DNA of 64,000 nucleotides from Anaerolineae bacterium. GTDB lineage: Bacteria > Chloroflexota > Anaerolineae > Aggregatilineales > UBA2796. The stretch is from assembly GCA_019637615.1 (NCBI GenBank), contig JAHBVJ010000013.1, forward strand, positions 62,001-126,000. Direction: 5' to 3'. Each line of letters begins with the position of its first letter. The first letter of the stretch is position 1. Below the pieces are notes generated by a model that ran no database searches, had not been told where the DNA came from, and was given only the letters and a program-made list of their open reading frames with translations. Positions 43,987-53,617 of this stretch are shown here, piece by piece. The position numbers were made by a program, and so were the translations under genes.

Positions 43987-45252
43987 ATGTCCTCTGATAG
44001 CAGTGCCGCGCCCACCAAGCGTGATGCGTATGCTGTGTTCCGCCACGGTGACTTCCGGTTATTATTCATCGCCAGAGTGCTCGCTACCACAGGTGAGCAG
44101 ATGGCAAGCGTCGCGATGGGCTGGTATCTCTACGAGATCACCAATTCAGAGTTAGCGCTCGGTCTAGTTGGGCTGGTGCAAATCATCCCCGTCATCACCT
44201 TAGCGTTACCCGCTGGTCACATCGTTGACCGTTATAACCGCCGCTGGATTTCGGTGATTACGTATGGATTGCTGGTGCTGCTGGCCTTTGCACTGTTCCT
44301 CTTGGTGCAAGGCGGTTCCGGCACGCCAGTCTTAGCACTCATCTATCTAACGTTGCTCGGCGTCGGGGTTTTGCATACGTTCAATGGCCCCGCTACCGCC
44401 ACCCTGCTGCCACAGGTCGTGCCGGAAAACCTGTACACGGATGCCGCCACATGGAGCAGTAATTCGTGGCAGTTCGCGACCATCCTTGGCCCCGCCATCG
44501 GCGGCTTCATCATCGCACAATCTCACAGCGCCGCGCCCGTGTTCCTGCTCGAAATGGTGTTGATCGCTATCGGCACGGTCTTGTTATGGCTGATCCGCAG
44601 TCGTCAGGTGCCGCGTCCGGTCGAACCGATTACATGGGCATCGTTGGGCGCTGGTTTGCGCTTTATCCTCGATACCAAGATCATGCTGGCGGCGGTGACG
44701 CTAGATATGTTTGCGGTGCTGCTCGGCGGCGCGACGGCACTGCTGCCCGTGTACGCCAAAGACATTCTGCACGTTGGCGCGGGCGGACTCGGCTGGCTGC
44801 AAGCGGCACCCTCCATCGGAGCCATGTTGATGTCATTTTTGATCGTCGCGTTGCCACCATTTAAGCAAGCCGGACGAACGCTGCTGATCGCGGTGACAGG
44901 ATTCGGGATCGCGACCATCATCTTTGGCCTGTCCACTTCGTTCATTCTGTCGATGGCGATGTTGTTCTTACTGGGCGCGCTGGACATGATCAGCGTGGTC
45001 ATCCGCCACGCGCTGGAACTGATCTACACGCCGGATGTGATGCGTGGGCGGGTTTCCGCCGTGCATAATGTGTTCATCGGCACCTCGAATCAGCTCGGCG
45101 CATTCGAATCTGGGTCAGTGGCTTCTTTATTCGGGCCAGTTGCAGCGGTGGTCAGCGGCGGGATCGGCACGATCCTCGTGGTGTTGTGGGTGAGTCGTCA
45201 ATGGCCTATGCTGCGTCGTTTGGGGCGGATGGGCGAGGACGTTCAGTCGTAA
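43987..45252 (+). CDS. major facilitator superfamily (MFS_3-type) transporter
   Basis: This 421-residue protein has 12 predicted helices. Motif A-like loop AGHIVDRYNRRWI between helices 2 and 3 and a FRLLFIARVLATTGEQMASVAMGWYLYEIT opening match the enterobactin exporter/DUF894 branch. It probably exports a small metabolite or drug. The gene is monocistronic and is followed by a terminator. Confidence 0.9.
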   Translation: MSSDSSAAPTKRDAYAVFRHGDFRLLFIARVLATTGEQMASVAMGWYLYEITNSELALGLVGLVQIIPVITLALPAGHIVDRYNRRWISVITYGLLVLLAFALFLLVQGGSGTPVLALIYLTLLGVGVLHTFNGPATATLLPQVVPENLYTDAATWSSNSWQFATILGPAIGGFIIAQSHSAAPVFLLEMVLIAIGTVLLWLIRSRQVPRPVEPITWASLGAGLRFILDTKIMLAAVTLDMFAVLLGGATALLPVYAKDILHVGAGGLGWLQAAPSIGAMLMSFLIVALPPFKQAGRTLLIAVTGFGIATIIFGLSTSFILSMAMLFLLGALDMISVVIRHALELIYTPDVMRGRVSAVHNVFIGTSNQLGAFESGSVASLFGPVAAVVSGGIGTILVVLWVSRQWPMLRRLGRMGEDVQS

Positions 45253-45297
45253 AAAGCAACAGGGCTGCGGAGTCCATAAGGAGTGCAGCCCTGCTTA
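45251..45297 (-). terminator. terminator of rpmF, possibly bidirectional
   Basis: Stem CAGGGCTGC/GCAGCCCTG with a 16-base loop. On the minus strand it is followed by TTGCTTTTTAC, a classic T-run. On the plus strand the MFS gene ends just before it. Confidence 0.8.
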
Positions 45298-45328
45298 ATG
45301 CTGGTTATGCGCTGACGAGGTACCCGTA

Positions 45329-45520
45329 TTAGGCCTCGTCTTCGTCAATTTCGATGACGGCGGTGTCACCATAGTAGCCGCACTCGGCGCAGACGCGGTG
45401 CGCGGGCTTATACTTGCCGCACTGAGGGCACACCACCAGATGGGTGAGCGTCAGTTTGTCGTGATTGCGACGGTTGTGCTTGCGTCGCTTAGAGAGTTTG
45501 CGCTTAGGAAGCGGCCCCAT
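45329..45520 (-). CDS. rpmF: 50S ribosomal protein L32
   Basis: The 63-residue sequence MGPLPKRKLSKRRKHNRR through TLTHLVVCPQCGKYKPAHRVCAECGYYGDTAVI is a clear L32. It has the CxxC...CxxC zinc ribbon. An acidic tail EIDEDEA is added. L32 is a small protein of the large ribosomal subunit. It has its own promoter and terminator and is not in the usual DUF177-rpmF-plsX order. Confidence 0.97.
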   Translation of the reverse strand: MGPLPKRKLSKRRKHNRRNHDKLTLTHLVVCPQCGKYKPAHRVCAECGYYGDTAVIEIDEDEA

Positions 45521-45586
45521 GATCTTAATCCTTGTTCGCGTTCGGACATAAAATGACCCAGTGTTTCACCGAGCGAAAGTAGGAGA

Positions 45587-45614
45587 ATTATAGCAGTCAG
45601 CGGGGAGGAGTCAA
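45587..45614 (-). promoter_or_regulatory. sigma70 promoter of rpmF
   Basis: On the minus strand TTGACT and TATAAT are separated by 16 bp (45609-45614 and 45587-45592). This leaves a leader of about 60 bases before the L32 start, enough for autoregulation, though no structure stands out. Confidence 0.72.
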
Positions 45615-45661
45615 GCCAAAACTTGCCGACTGCTGTCGATGCGACCTTTCCACCTAGCTCA

Positions 45662-46084
45662 TTATGGCAGCGGAAGCTCCGAGAGTGGCAGCAGCCGCGA
45701 ATCCTCGATTGCCGCCGTGCGGTGCCCCAAGCCAGCGAGATAGCCTTGATGCGAATTGAAAGCCAAGAACGACTCGACGCTGCTTTGACGTACCAGCATG
45801 ACCAAATCCCAGCGTTCGTCGCTCGGCCCGATCAGGAAATTCGCACCTGCTCCCAGAAAGGTCAGATCACCGCCGGATTCGCGCAAAAACGGGAGCGTGT
45901 GATCGATATAGCACTGGAAGGCTTCCGCTCCACTGATCGGCGTGCTTGGCGCTAATTCAGGGTGCGCGGAATAGTCGGCAATCTCGCGGAACCGCAGCAG
46001 ATTCAGCATCACGATTTGGCCTTGCATCCGGCGCATGACGAAGGCGCGTCCGGCGTCTTGCGTCGCTTCGAGATAAGTAGTCAT
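45662..46084 (-). CDS. DUF1330-like protein
   Basis: About 140 residues, with an N-terminal half IVMLNLLRFREIADYSAHP followed by GAEAFQCYIDHTLPFLRESGGDLTFLGAGANFLIGPSDERWDLVMLVRQSSVESFLAF. This is the dimeric alpha+beta-barrel pattern of DUF1330. The start at 46084 has AAAGGA at good spacing; an open frame continues upstream but lacks support. The function of the family is not known. It is 16 bp downstream of the DUF2239 gene on the same strand. Confidence 0.82.
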   Translation of the reverse strand: MTTYLEATQDAGRAFVMRRMQGQIVMLNLLRFREIADYSAHPELAPSTPISGAEAFQCYIDHTLPFLRESGGDLTFLGAGANFLIGPSDERWDLVMLVRQSSVESFLAFNSHQGYLAGLGHRTAAIEDSRLLPLSELPLP

Positions 46085-46100
46085 CTGTAGAGTCCTTTGG

Positions 46101-46727
46101 TTAACGATTCTGATCAGTGTTACGGTCGCTGTTGAAGGCGAGCCAGCTTGCATAAACGCGCACATCGTCGGGCCACGCGGCGATCAACGCCTCGAAGCGG
46201 GCTTGATCGTGCGCGAACAAGGCGCGGGTGGCTTCCTCGAACACGGGCAGGTCGCCCGCTACCGCCGACATGAAGCGATAGGCGCATTCGTGTGCTTGGC
46301 GGCGACGGTCTTTCTCTGTGTTTGTCCGGCGCGCTTCGTCCACCAGTTTGCGCAGCGCCACCGACGCGCCGCCCGGTTGCGCCGCCAGCCATTCCCAATG
46401 TCGCGGCAGCAACGTCACTTCGCGGGCAACTACGCCTAATTTCGGGCGTCCACGTTCGCGCTTGCCTTCGATAGGCGGTTCTTCACTGGTTCCGGTGATC
46501 TTCGCTTCGGCTGCCTCTTGCAGCGCGAGTCGATCCAGCATGTCCGCTTCCGAGCCGCGCATATCGATATCGATGGAGCGCCCGTTGGAGTCATCGAAGA
46601 TCAGGACGGTCGCGTCCGCGCCATTATCGAGTGCGCGTTTAGCAGCCAACGCCACTGTTGAGAGCGCACCAGCAGAAATGCGGCGATGACCATGAAACGC
46701 GGTATATGAGTGGTTGGGAGTATTCAT
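46101..46727 (-). CDS. DUF2239-family protein
   Basis: This 208-residue protein matches DUF2239 by YTAFHGHRRISAGALSTVALAAKRAL, TVLIFDDSNGRSIDIDMRGSEADML, GRPKLGVVAREVTLLPRHWEWLAAQPGGASVALRKLVDEARR, and the ending WPDDVRVYASWLAF. The central segment resembles a ribbon-helix-helix-like or MetJ-type DNA-binding patch, but function is unproven. It forms a pair with the DUF1330-like gene. Confidence 0.85.
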   Translation of the reverse strand: MNTPNHSYTAFHGHRRISAGALSTVALAAKRALDNGADATVLIFDDSNGRSIDIDMRGSEADMLDRLALQEAAEAKITGTSEEPPIEGKRERGRPKLGVVAREVTLLPRHWEWLAAQPGGASVALRKLVDEARRTNTEKDRRRQAHECAYRFMSAVAGDLPVFEEATRALFAHDQARFEALIAAWPDDVRVYASWLAFNSDRNTDQNR

Positions 46728-46840
46728 CGCGACGATACCTTCAACTGAACGATGGCCTGAATTTTATCCGGATAAAAATAGGCGGTCAAGGGGCAATACA
46801 AAGACGAGCGGAATCTAGTTCGCGGTGGTAGGAGCGTGTT

Positions 46841-46867
46841 TGCCCATCCGAGTTGATCGGATGGGCA
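46841..46867 (-). terminator. hairpin after the tandem solute-binding protein gene
   Basis: A perfect 11-bp stem (TGCCCATCCGA, loop GTTGA), 29 bp past the stop. There is no clear T-run on the minus strand. Confidence 0.6.
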
Positions 46868-46895
46868 GTATTATGGCTTGCGGGAGAGGTGAGAA

Positions 46896-49502
46896 TCAGC
46901 GCGGCGGTGGGGCGAAGATGTCCATGAACGTTGGATCGATCTTGTTGACGCATTTGTCTTCCACGTAAATCGCACCAAAGACCGATTTATCGACGGGCTG
47001 CCCCATCTCCGTGACACACGCCATGTATTCCTTGGTGAAGCGTTCGGCGTCGGCAAGCTCTTGCTCTAGATCGGCATCCTTGAGCACGTAGTTATCGAAC
47101 GCCCGCAGCAGCCACATCACGGCAATCCCCAACTTGTCCGACCGCTCATGCACGATGATGGCGTTCGGCGCAGACAGCAACTCCGCAAACCGCTGGAAGG
47201 TGGCAATGGTATCCGCTCCGTACAGCGCTTCCGTGCTCGGATCGTTGATCACGGAGCGCAGCGCTGGCACGCCCGCGAACAACTTCGGATGATGTGCCAA
47301 GGCTTTCAGCCAGCGATAACAGGCTTCGGGCGCGGCTGTGCTGGCGCTGACAAAGGCCGCATCGAGCGAGTAGGCAATCGGCAGGAACTCAGTGCCGCCG
47401 GGGAAGGTCGTCAAGCCTGTTTTCTTATCTGACCCCGCCGAAGACGAGGAGAAATCTTCGATCACCAGCGGCGCGGGGATCGGATCGATGCTGAAGATGA
47501 ACGAAGCCGTCTTGCTGTAGCGGATCGTGTCGCTTTTGGCGAGATCGAGCACTTGGCGGATAACTTCCACCACCTTCGGATCGGTGTAATTGATCGTCAC
47601 TGGATCGGTGCGCCAATCGACGGGCAATGCGCCGTAAGCCGCCATCAACAGGAGCAAATAGCGCCCCGAATCATAATAAGGATATAAGACGGGTTGGGCG
47701 GGATTCTGCGCTTTGAGCGTGTTCAAGGCGTTGGTGAATTCATCCACCGTCCAGCCGTCCGTGGGCAGCGCTATCCCCGCCGCTTCAAACTGCGCGATGT
47801 TGTAACGCAGCATGGCAGGTGACAGTGACAACGGAAAACCCATCACATGCTCGTCGCGTTCAAGGTCGCGCAGCACGCCGTTCAAGACGTCCTCGCGGGA
47901 AAAGTCGGGATCTGCGTCCATCAGCGCGTCCAGACTCAGCACCTTATCCGCGAAGGTATCCACACCTGCAAAGGCGGGGAAGAAACAGTCCGTGGTGTCG
48001 GGAAAGGCTTGCACCTTTTTGCCCCAATCGGCAGTCACGGGCGCGACGAACTCTAGCTTGATGCTACCTACCTGAGGATCGGTAGCGACAAACTCATCAA
48101 TCGCTTTCTGCCACTCGGCGGACGCGGAAAATGAGCTTTCCCCCGTGAAAACGCCAAACTTCAATGCCACTTTGCCTTCTGCTGCCACATCAGGGACAGG
48201 AGTAGCGACCACGACGACGACTGAATCGCGCTTTTGATCGGCCTCCTGCATGATCCGGTTTGCGTCCGCTTCAACCGCTTGCAGTGCCGTCAGCGCATCT
48301 TCGCCCGCTGCAACCCGGTTGATCGCGGCTGGCAGATAATTGCCAAACAGCAGATCGGCGGGATTCAGTCCGATTTGCGCTGTGCTTTCCACGAAGGCGC
48401 GTTCTTCCGGCGTGATCTTCAACTGATATTCGCCTTCCGCCGTCATGGCCTGCACGCTGCTCCGAGCCGCCATCCCGCCGCCGAATAGAGTGCGCATTTC
48501 TGGCAGCGCGGTCAGTGCCTTGATCACCTGATAACTCTGGTCAGGCTGCGTCGTGCCCTTGCTGATGGCAAAACCGATCACATCGAGCAAACTGGCGTTG
48601 TGCGGCAGCAGCGAGCCAACCAGCGTGCGTGCGTCGCCTCCGCTGACGTTGCCGCGATCTTCCAAGTCAGAAGCCGACCCGATCCGTAGCGGGATTTTGG
48701 CATACATGCCCGCTTCGGGTTGCATCGTGGCGCTGCCTTCCGCCACTAAGTCTGCCCACGTTTGGAGCAAGGCGGCGAGATCGGGGCGGGCGAAACGCGG
48801 CATGATCGGTTGCGCGGTGCTGTCATAAAATGGCTCGTCCAGCACGGCGCGGAACAACGCGGTCAGCGTCATCGGATCGATGAATAAACCCGGTACGGTA
48901 CCGTCCGCGCCTTTGACGGTCAATTGTCGGGCAGCAGTTGCCAGTTCATCCAGCGTCCACGCCGCCGAGGGATAGGTGAGACCGGCTTGATCAAAGGCGG
49001 CGGGATCGTAAACGAGGAAGCGCGTGCTGAAAAAACTCGGTAATGCCCACGTGCTGCCATCCCATTGAAACGACTTCCATGCGGCGGGCAGAAAATCACT
49101 CGTATCGAGGCTGCTATCCGTATCGATCAACGGCTTGAGATCGAGGAAATAGCCAGCCCGCGTGGCTTCGGGCGTGACATCCAATGGCGTGACTAGCAGC
49201 ACATCCGCAGCGCTTACCTCGGTCTCGATCTGCTTGTAGTACGCCTCCATGCTGCTGGCGTCGGGCGGACGGTTGGTCGCGCTGACCGTGACCAGATTGA
49301 TGCGCAGATCGGGCAAATCTTGCGCCAGTCGTGGCGCGATTGTGTCTTTGAACTGGGTGAGGAAATATTCCGGCACGCCCAATGAAATCACGGGGCGGTT
49401 ATCTTGCGCACGGCTGATCAGGCCTGTAAACATACTTAGCGTGAAGGTGAGGATGCTGACAAAATGAGTCACGCGAAAGATCGAGTGTCGTCGGTTCTTC
49501 AA
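46896..49502 (-). CDS. tandem double extracellular solute-binding protein (SBP type 1)
   Basis: The 868-residue protein has a signal peptide (about 1-31, ending SRAQ) and no lipobox Cys. Two SBP_bac_1-like units follow in one chain (about 35-430 and 450-868), joined by a Val-rich linker (VVVVVATPVPD). Both halves carry a similar pattern: a DVLLVT/DCFFPA edge, a WKSFQWDGSTWALPSF versus RDEHVMGFPLSL segment, then LVYDPAAFDQAGL versus LRYNIAQFEAAGI. Later segments PDQSYQVIKALTALP and PEACYRWLKALAHHP correspond. It should bind oligosaccharides, with two sites per chain. No ABC permease or ATPase gene is near. Confidence 0.82.
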   Translation of the reverse strand: MKNRRHSIFRVTHFVSILTFTLSMFTGLISRAQDNRPVISLGVPEYFLTQFKDTIAPRLAQDLPDLRINLVTVSATNRPPDASSMEAYYKQIETEVSAADVLLVTPLDVTPEATRAGYFLDLKPLIDTDSSLDTSDFLPAAWKSFQWDGSTWALPSFFSTRFLVYDPAAFDQAGLTYPSAAWTLDELATAARQLTVKGADGTVPGLFIDPMTLTALFRAVLDEPFYDSTAQPIMPRFARPDLAALLQTWADLVAEGSATMQPEAGMYAKIPLRIGSASDLEDRGNVSGGDARTLVGSLLPHNASLLDVIGFAISKGTTQPDQSYQVIKALTALPEMRTLFGGGMAARSSVQAMTAEGEYQLKITPEERAFVESTAQIGLNPADLLFGNYLPAAINRVAAGEDALTALQAVEADANRIMQEADQKRDSVVVVVATPVPDVAAEGKVALKFGVFTGESSFSASAEWQKAIDEFVATDPQVGSIKLEFVAPVTADWGKKVQAFPDTTDCFFPAFAGVDTFADKVLSLDALMDADPDFSREDVLNGVLRDLERDEHVMGFPLSLSPAMLRYNIAQFEAAGIALPTDGWTVDEFTNALNTLKAQNPAQPVLYPYYDSGRYLLLLMAAYGALPVDWRTDPVTINYTDPKVVEVIRQVLDLAKSDTIRYSKTASFIFSIDPIPAPLVIEDFSSSSAGSDKKTGLTTFPGGTEFLPIAYSLDAAFVSASTAAPEACYRWLKALAHHPKLFAGVPALRSVINDPSTEALYGADTIATFQRFAELLSAPNAIIVHERSDKLGIAVMWLLRAFDNYVLKDADLEQELADAERFTKEYMACVTEMGQPVDKSVFGAIYVEDKCVNKIDPTFMDIFAPPPR

Positions 49503-49628
49503 AAGGCACCACCTAGCTCTAACTTTACTTTGCTTTTCTATACGTGATTATCGTAGGTCAAGTTTTACACAAGCCACGTAGCGGACAGTAGGCGTCGTTT
49601 TCAGGAGAAATATGCAGTGAAGATCACC

Positions 49629-51854
49629 TTACTCTGGCTTGTCATCGATGGACTGCGTGAGGGAACGTCCAAGGGACGCGACGGCCTTGCCGAGCCATGT
49701 TTGGAACGCAGCACCAAGCCCGCCCAACCATCGCAAGAAGGACGGCGGCAGCAGACGATCCATACGCAGCAAATACAGCACGCCGATCCCCGCCGCGATC
49801 AGCGTGATCCATGCGCCGTTGAAGAAAACTGACGGCAAATACTGGAAATACACCTTGACCGCGCCATTCCCCGGCGGGATCACCACCCCGATCTGCCCGC
49901 CTACTGACTCCAGCGTGGCAGGCTGATCGTTCACCCACACACGCCAGCCCGGATAGGTGATCTCTTGCGCCGTCACCACCAGCGAGTCAGACGGCAGCGC
50001 GTCTACTACGAGGCCGATCCGATCAGCGCCGTGCCATACCTGCTGGATCGGCGTGGTGTGCAAACTGATCAGCGGATTCAAATCCGAGTAGCCATTGAGT
50101 ACGCGCGACGGAATGGCATAGGCATAACTGACTGTGTTGGGCTTCAGATACAGGCACGGCGTGCGATTTTCCGTCGGCGGACTCGCGCGGAGTTCCAGAT
50201 AGCCGCGTTGTTTGAGCGTCGCCCGCTGTGCCTCGTCCTGCGCCACTGCATAACGCGGGGACAGCCGGAGCAGATCGCCAGCGTAGAGCGTGCTTGGTTG
50301 CGCGGCGAAATCAATATCCACGTCCAGATTGCTGCGCCGCAGTCCGTTGGTGGTGTAGGCCAGCACCGAACTGTAATCGAGCGGGCCAAGCACAGACTGC
50401 AAACCAACCTGCTGCCCACGCAGCCAGCCGAGGCAGTCATCATCGAAAGTTTTGACCAGTTGCGTATCGCGGCGGGTGGGCTGCTGCTGCGGGAAGGCTG
50501 ACCACATAGCCAGCACATCGAACGCGCCTACCGCCGCTAACAGCACGAGCAACGCCGCCAGTAAGGGTTTGAACGACTCCACCTGATCCACGTTTGGCAG
50601 GCGCTTGATCCATGTTGCCTTGACGACCACCGCCCGCCACAAGCCATCCAAGCGCAGCGCCACTAGAATCGCGATCCACAGCGAGGCCAGCGCCAATGCC
50701 CGCCCCGCGAAGTGCCAATAACTGAGCGCCGTAAAATTCCGCGCGAAATAATCGAGGAGCGGAGCGCTGCCTGCTGCCCACACGACACAGTAACCGATGA
50801 TCAACAGCGCAGGCAACCATATGCGCCATGTCTGCGGGAACGGCGCGGCGTATAGCCAGCGGAATGGCAGCAGCGCCACGATCAAGATCAGCAGCCACCA
50901 CGAGAACACATAGCTGTAGAAAACTTGCGGCAGTCCGGGCGCGAGTCCCCGATCATACAGCGTGGGATCGCCGTTGAAGAATTGCTCGATCACGCGCAAC
51001 GGATCGACACTCGTGCTGGGTTGGTCGGCGCGAGACTGGATTACCAACGATGTCTGATTTGCCAACAGGGGTAACCATGTCACCGTGCATAAGCCGACGG
51101 TTAGCGCCAGCATCCACAACGTCCGCCGGATCACCGCGCCATCAACCAATATTCGCTTGCCCTCGCGATGGAATACCTGAAAGCCGAGCACCAGCAGAAT
51201 CATGATCAGCGTGGGCAGCACATACCACACGCCGCCCGTCCACAACAACAGCGTGAAGGCCACCGCCGTCAGCACGATAGGCCAGCGCCGCTCCCGAAAA
51301 CGGAACAGCGCCACCGTGCCCGCGAGGATCAACGGCAGATAAGCTTGTGCCGTGCCGAGCTGGAAATTACCCGCGCCGAGCATGGCGTGCAAATTGCCCT
51401 TGCCGATGCACAGCAGGCCGAGCAGCACGCGCCCCAACGCCCCGAAGCCGAGCAGTCGCCCCAACAGCCAACCGCTCCAACCCGTCAGGATCACGCTCAA
51501 AATCACACTGATCAGCAAGCCATCTTGCGCGCCCACTGCCAGACTCGGCAGCGTGTTGATCGGGTTCAACAAAAAGCTGAAAGGATGCTCAAAGGTGGGT
51601 TGCCCGCTGCCCAGATATGGCTGCCACAGCGGGAGATAGCCGTTGGTGCGGAAGCTCTCGGCGCTCAAGTAGGCCGGACTCGTCAACCATTCGGCTTCGT
51701 AACCGGGCAACTGCCGATCTGCTTGTGGGAAATAGGCCGAGGTCGCCCACAACGCGGCGATTAACAGGATCAGGAGTTCAAGACCGACGAGCAGGGCAGA
51801 CGCGCGAGGCAATCGGACAGCAGTCGAGCGCTCTGGATCGTCTGCTGTGCTCAT
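49629..51854 (-). CDS. YfhO-like/6-PTPS-related GT-C membrane protein
   Basis: The 741-residue protein has an N-terminal helix and a luminal loop with LSAESFRTNGYLPLWQPYLGSGQPTFEHPFSFL, the PLWxPYxxxGxPxFxxP pattern of YfhO-like GT-C proteins. About ten helices, a C-terminal beta domain (about 560-690, LVVTAQEITYPGWRVWVNDQPATLE) and a final helix follow. The body resembles the gene at 32639. It probably adds a polyprenyl-linked sugar to a surface polymer. It follows a small unknown gene on the same strand with a 1-bp gap. Confidence 0.85.
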   Translation of the reverse strand: MSTADDPERSTAVRLPRASALLVGLELLILLIAALWATSAYFPQADRQLPGYEAEWLTSPAYLSAESFRTNGYLPLWQPYLGSGQPTFEHPFSFLLNPINTLPSLAVGAQDGLLISVILSVILTGWSGWLLGRLLGFGALGRVLLGLLCIGKGNLHAMLGAGNFQLGTAQAYLPLILAGTVALFRFRERRWPIVLTAVAFTLLLWTGGVWYVLPTLIMILLVLGFQVFHREGKRILVDGAVIRRTLWMLALTVGLCTVTWLPLLANQTSLVIQSRADQPSTSVDPLRVIEQFFNGDPTLYDRGLAPGLPQVFYSYVFSWWLLILIVALLPFRWLYAAPFPQTWRIWLPALLIIGYCVVWAAGSAPLLDYFARNFTALSYWHFAGRALALASLWIAILVALRLDGLWRAVVVKATWIKRLPNVDQVESFKPLLAALLVLLAAVGAFDVLAMWSAFPQQQPTRRDTQLVKTFDDDCLGWLRGQQVGLQSVLGPLDYSSVLAYTTNGLRRSNLDVDIDFAAQPSTLYAGDLLRLSPRYAVAQDEAQRATLKQRGYLELRASPPTENRTPCLYLKPNTVSYAYAIPSRVLNGYSDLNPLISLHTTPIQQVWHGADRIGLVVDALPSDSLVVTAQEITYPGWRVWVNDQPATLESVGGQIGVVIPPGNGAVKVYFQYLPSVFFNGAWITLIAAGIGVLYLLRMDRLLPPSFLRWLGGLGAAFQTWLGKAVASLGRSLTQSIDDKPE

Positions 51855-51855
51855 G

Positions 51856-52428
51856 CTAACCGAGCCGTTCAGCGATCGTTGCCGCGAGACTGCGCCACAA
51901 CCCCGCCGTATAGTCCTCTACAGCGGATTCGCTCATGAAACGCGATTTCATCGGCGGCAAATCTTCGGCGCCTGCTTCCCGTTTGACCACGATGCGCCAG
52001 TCGTTGGGGAATAACTTGGCGAAATATTCGTATCGGCGGGAATTGACGGCGCTCAGGATGACGCGGTTGCATTCGTTCGCGCAGATATGCGGCTTGGCCT
52101 GATCGTTCACCGCCGCGTCCAGCCAATCCAGCCCCTCGATGAAGTGCGTGATGATCGGGTTTGCGCCTTCGACTTCCGGCGAAAAATCAAAGTCTTCGGG
52201 CAGCGGTTCGGCCAGACTCAACTGCTGCAACGCCGCGCGAGGCCATTTCACTTTGGGACGATATTTCTCGAAAATCGGCAAGCATTGGTTGAGTTCCGCC
52301 GCCGCCAGTAGTACGGTTTCACGCGGGGGAATTTTTTCTAGGAGTTGTCCGAGCAATTCGCCGCATTCCAACCATGCGAGGCGTTCGGTCGCTTGTTGGA
52401 GTTCAAGCAGCAGCGGTTCAGTGGGCAT
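51856..52428 (-). CDS. hypothetical protein, no recognised family
   Basis: This 190-residue protein is soluble and mostly helical, with no signal peptide. Two Cys (residues 22 and 49) are separate, and a third and fourth occur in HICANECNR. The middle holds an acidic stretch (LPEDFDFSPEVEG). The start is 77 bp downstream of a small membrane protein gene, and the stop is 1 bp from the YfhO-like start, suggesting coupling. Function is not inferred. Confidence 0.6.
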   Translation of the reverse strand: MPTEPLLLELQQATERLAWLECGELLGQLLEKIPPRETVLLAAAELNQCLPIFEKYRPKVKWPRAALQQLSLAEPLPEDFDFSPEVEGANPIITHFIEGLDWLDAAVNDQAKPHICANECNRVILSAVNSRRYEYFAKLFPNDWRIVVKREAGAEDLPPMKSRFMSESAVEDYTAGLWRSLAATIAERLG

Positions 52429-52505
52429 AGGTAACTACAAGTGCCTTATGATGGGGGCGAGGGAATTACAACCCCTCGCCCTGAAAGTAGGGCGATCCGC
52501 ACGAT

Positions 52506-52796
52506 CTAGTCGGGCAGAATCTTGGTGCCCATGAAGTAGTCTAACCAGATCATGACGAGGAATCCCATCGGGATCGTCGCCGCGACGATCAACGGGAATT
52601 CCCAGTTGCTCATCGGGAACGTCACGTCAAGGCCGACCTTCAGAAACGCGATCATGAAAATGGCGGTGATGACGGCACCAATCGCGAACGATAGCACCAC
52701 CACGAGCCACTGCCGCGCGCGGAGAGTCTTGTCTGAATTGGAAGCTGCCAAATTCGGCGCAGAAGAATCAGCAGGTTGAACTGGTGCGTTAGACAT
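52506..52796 (-). CDS. small two-helix membrane protein
   Basis: This 96-residue protein has a polar N-terminus, then helices at about 30-53 and 67-89. The second has WEFPLIVAATIPMGFLVMIWLDYFMGTKI. No family is recognised. It could be a partner subunit for the neighbouring membrane enzyme; there is no direct evidence. Confidence 0.6.
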   Translation of the reverse strand: MSNAPVQPADSSAPNLAASNSDKTLRARQWLVVVLSFAIGAVITAIFMIAFLKVGLDVTFPMSNWEFPLIVAATIPMGFLVMIWLDYFMGTKILPD

Positions 52797-52882
52797 CGAG
52801 CATGTCTCCTAAATTAGGATGTTTGGAAGTTGAGTAGCGACTGTTTGTTGATTTTATCACGAACTTCTGGCGCTTGCTACGA

Positions 52883-53467
52883 TTATCTCTCAGCCCGCTT
52901 GACCCACTTATTGAGCAGCGGCGGCGTGTACGTTTCCATCATCGTCAGCAGCGCTTCGGGATCGCCGCTCGATAAGATGATCTCGCGCTGGTGCGGCTTG
53001 ACGAAGCCTTCCGCTACCACGTGGTCGATGAACTGCATCAACGGGCGGTAGTAATCCTGAATGCTGAGTAAGCCGATGGCCTTCTGATGGATGCCAAGCT
53101 GCGCCCATGTCACGATCTCGAAGAATTCGTCCATCGTGCCGAAGCCACCGGGCAGCACGATGAAGGCGTCCGAGAGTTCTTCCATCATGGCTTTGCGCTC
53201 GTGCATGGTGTTCACGAAGCGCAATTCGGTCAACCCTTGATGCGCCAATTCTTTGTCACCGAGCGCATACGGGATTACGCCAATCGCGCTGCCACCCGCC
53301 GTTATCGTCGCGTCGGCCACGATGCCCATCAAGCCCGCTTTCGCGCCGCCATATACCAACGTCCAGTTACGCCGTGCCAGCCCTAGCCCCAACAGTCGTG
53401 CCGCCTCGGCGTAGGCGGGCTGATTGCCGATGTACGAGCCGCAAAAAACACACACGCGGTTAATCAC
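52883..53467 (-). CDS. LOG-family (TIGR00730) cytokinin riboside 5'-monophosphate phosphoribohydrolase-like protein
   Basis: This 194-residue protein begins VCVFCGSYIGNQPAYAEAARLLGLGLARRNWTLVYGGAKAGLMGIVAD and has the diagnostic PGGFGTMDEFFE (LOG motif PGGxGTxxE) and VTWAQLGIHQKAIGLL. The family hydrolyses nucleoside monophosphates such as AMP or cytokinin ribotides to base and ribose phosphate. Length is normal. It diverges from rsgA. Confidence 0.94.
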   Translation of the reverse strand: MINRVCVFCGSYIGNQPAYAEAARLLGLGLARRNWTLVYGGAKAGLMGIVADATITAGGSAIGVIPYALGDKELAHQGLTELRFVNTMHERKAMMEELSDAFIVLPGGFGTMDEFFEIVTWAQLGIHQKAIGLLSIQDYYRPLMQFIDHVVAEGFVKPHQREIILSSGDPEALLTMMETYTPPLLNKWVKRAER

Positions 53468-53550
53468 GATACTGACCTCTATCGTTCACGGAATAATGGG
53501 CAGAATTCTAGCCATTCTAGCGGGAAAGATCATCTAGTCCGACTGGGGGG

Positions 53551-53579
53551 TTGACTCCGTTCTGGGCTAGTGCTACGCT
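53551..53579 (+). promoter_or_regulatory. sigma70 promoter of rsgA and its leader ORF
   Basis: TTGACT (53551-53556) and TACGCT (53574-53579) with an optimal 17-bp spacer. The -10 is imperfect (TAnnnT). It lies 39 bp before a short ORF with a perfect ribosome site. Confidence 0.6.
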
Positions 53580-53617
53580 GTGCTTACTTTGGCTCATTTT
53601 TAGAAAGGAGCACAACC

